A stretch of 64,000 nucleotides of DNA from Bacillus sp. EB600 (lineage in GTDB: Bacteria; Bacillota; Bacilli; Bacillales; Cytobacillaceae). Under the pieces are notes generated by a model. The model ran no database searches, was not told the origin of the DNA, and was given only the letters and a program-made list of their open reading frames with translations. Positions within the stretch are counted from its first letter, which is position 1. Each line of letters starts with the position of its first letter. The DNA lies in the NCBI RefSeq assembly GCF_024494385.1, contig NZ_JAEVLT010000012.1:58334-122333 (forward strand). The letters run 5' to 3'. Of this stretch, positions 62,996-64,000 are shown piece after piece. Both the position numbers and the translations under genes were made by a program.

Positions 62996-63694
62996 TTGTT
63001 TAATAAGCAAAAAATAAATAAACCTTCTTCAATAATTTTACTCATTGTTTTATTTCTTGGAGTGTTCATATCTGGTGTAGATTTTGCAAATTTTGCTTAC
63101 GGGTCTGGATTTAGCTTTATGTTTTTATTAGGTCTAATTTTGATAATTTTAGGAGTGTATTTTCTTAATAAAAATAAGGTGTTTTTAGTAAATAAAAAAT
63201 CAATCATAAATCTTATTGTTTTTCTATTTACCTTTGGTAGTGCTTTCTATATTGTTAGAGATATTTTCAGCATATTTAGCATTGCTAGTACTCCTCTCTT
63301 TGCTGTTCAAATGTTATTTAGTTTTCTCATTAAGGGATATGGCTGGAAAAGTAATTTAGCTAAGTTAATTTTTATAGGAGGTCTTATTTATTTAATCAGA
63401 GCCAATAGAAAACCAGAAGAAAAGGTATTACTTGAGGAGGAGGTACAACAAGAAGAGGAGGAAAATCCAGTGGCACAAGGAAAAAATCAACTGTCAGTAG
63501 GACAATGGTTCTGGACAATTTTTTTACTCGGAATCCCTCTTGTAAATTTAATTCTTTTATTAGTTTGGGGTTTTGGAGCACCAAATCCACGAAAAAACTT
63601 TTCATTAGCTACTTTAATTTATGTGTTGATTGGAATAATTATTGCCATCTTAGTATCTGTTGTTGCTGGAATTAGCGGGGGAACAAATTATTGA
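62996..63694 (+). CDS. Multi-pass membrane protein of unknown function
   Basis: A 232-residue protein from TTG 62996 (AGGAAGGAG upstream). Predicted helices: IILLIVLFLGVFISGVDF, FMFLLGLILIILGVYFL, SIINLIVFLFTFGSAFYIV, and two more near the C-terminus (WFWTIFLLGIPLVNLILLLV; IYVLIGIIIAILVSVVAGI). A soluble, Glu-rich linker (KVLLEEEVQQEEEENPVAQG) lies before the last two. The C-terminal pair resembles small helper domains found in Firmicutes membrane proteins. It may be cargo of an integrated element beginning at the tRNA fragment. Confidence 0.7.
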   Translation: MFNKQKINKPSSIILLIVLFLGVFISGVDFANFAYGSGFSFMFLLGLILIILGVYFLNKNKVFLVNKKSIINLIVFLFTFGSAFYIVRDIFSIFSIASTPLFAVQMLFSFLIKGYGWKSNLAKLIFIGGLIYLIRANRKPEEKVLLEEEVQQEEEENPVAQGKNQLSVGQWFWTIFLLGIPLVNLILLLVWGFGAPNPRKNFSLATLIYVLIGIIIAILVSVVAGISGGTNY

Positions 63695-63727
63695 GCTAGC
63701 TCCTCAGAAAAGCTAGCTCGTTTTTAT
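63694..63727. terminator. Terminator between convergent genes
   Basis: GAGCTAGCT pairs with AGCTAGCTC, followed by GTTTTTA. Confidence 0.85.
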
Positions 63728-63973
63728 TATTTATAAATGACTTTCTTTGCTCCCTTAAATTCACTTTCGCTTAAATCTGGGAAGGCTTGCTTCCATAGGT
63801 CAAAAACATTATGGTTAGTTGCTTTGCCATCCTTGGAGAGCTTCACAATATGAAAACCATATTCATCTCCACACCTTGCAAGTGGTCTGTTTCGTTTAAG
63901 GGAATAGATCTTACCAGAGGGAGTAATCTCATAAAGATTTTCATATCCTACAATTGCTTTGCGTTCCTCTTAA
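63727..63973 (-). pseudogene. NUMOD4-motif protein fragment
   Basis: Frame EERKAIVGYENLYEITPSGK followed by IYSLKRNRPLARCGDEYGFH and VFDLWKQAFPDLSESEFKGA, ending at TAA 63727. VGYExLYExxxxGxIxSL is the NUMOD4 motif found in HNH homing endonucleases and phage proteins. A TAA directly precedes the first Glu and no start codon is visible, so it is a fragment or begins at an unusual codon. Mobile-element context is plausible. Confidence 0.65.
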
Positions 63974-64000
63974 ATATATTCTCCTCGTCTTATTGAGCCA

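Overview
The window looks like chromosomal DNA of an endospore-forming member of the Bacillaceae. It is AT-rich, has strong AGGAGG-type ribosome sites and many TTG starts. It carries genes typical of spore formers: GerPA/GerPF-like proteins, a Spo0E-like phosphatase, Sda, YtaF, a SPOCS-like protein and repeat-rich coat-like proteins. No rRNA gene, replication origin or CRISPR array was seen. The species cannot be fixed from the sequence; a Bacillus/Neobacillus-like organism is my inference.

Layout. (1) 0-6 kb: the N-terminus of a membrane sensor cut by the window edge, a DCC-family thiol oxidoreductase, a GC-rich folded repeat, two paralogous Arg/Ser-repeat proteins, a doubled two-gene unit of GerPA/GerPF-like proteins that all appear to start with TTG, then Spo0E-like and Sda-like regulators. 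(2) 6-25 kb: mostly ordinary housekeeping and stress genes (SRAP, DinB, CNNM/CBS transporter, MerR, DUF1292, DUF421, YtaF, erythromycin-esterase-like). Several recently broken genes lie among them: an SnoaL-like protein, a manganese catalase, an L,D-transpeptidase with its catalytic Cys replaced by Tyr, endonuclease IV, and an IS91-like scrap. (3) 25.0-25.5 kb: five tRNA genes on the minus strand (Leu-Arg-Ala-Met-Ile2). (4) 25.7-62 kb: a large surface-glycan region, heavily eroded and duplicated. (5) 62.6 kb to the end: a 55-base 3' fragment of tRNA-Leu(CAA), a membrane protein and a NUMOD4 fragment, which look like the edge of an integrated element.

How the glycan region works together. Intact genes give two complete nucleotide-sugar branches. 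UDP-glucose dehydrogenase (49.2 kb) feeds UDP-glucuronate decarboxylase (35.1 kb), giving UDP-xylose. ManC (56.5 kb), GDP-mannose 4,6-dehydratase (57.9 kb) and GDP-fucose synthase (59.2 kb) give GDP-L-fucose. A GT11-type transferase with the HIRRGD motif (53.7 kb) is the natural user of GDP-fucose. A glucose-1-phosphate thymidylyltransferase, a GalE-like epimerase, a ROK kinase and about nine further glycosyltransferases complete the set. In the middle sits a protein with a long Thr-Glu tract followed by a Lys-Pro-Gly array (33.2-34.3 kb). I propose it as a candidate acceptor for O-linked glycans on the spore or cell surface; this is inference.

The most unusual signals are: a Thr-Glu repeat cassette inserted backwards and in frame inside a glycosyltransferase gene at 55.7-55.9 kb; a mosaic of dead copies of the same transferase genes at 46.5-48.9, 50.8-52.0, 53.3 and 56.2-56.5 kb; and the tRNA-Leu fragment. 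The density of frameshifts is high. Some fall in homopolymers and could be sequencing errors, but nonsense codons, internal deletions and duplicated fragments show that much of the decay is real.
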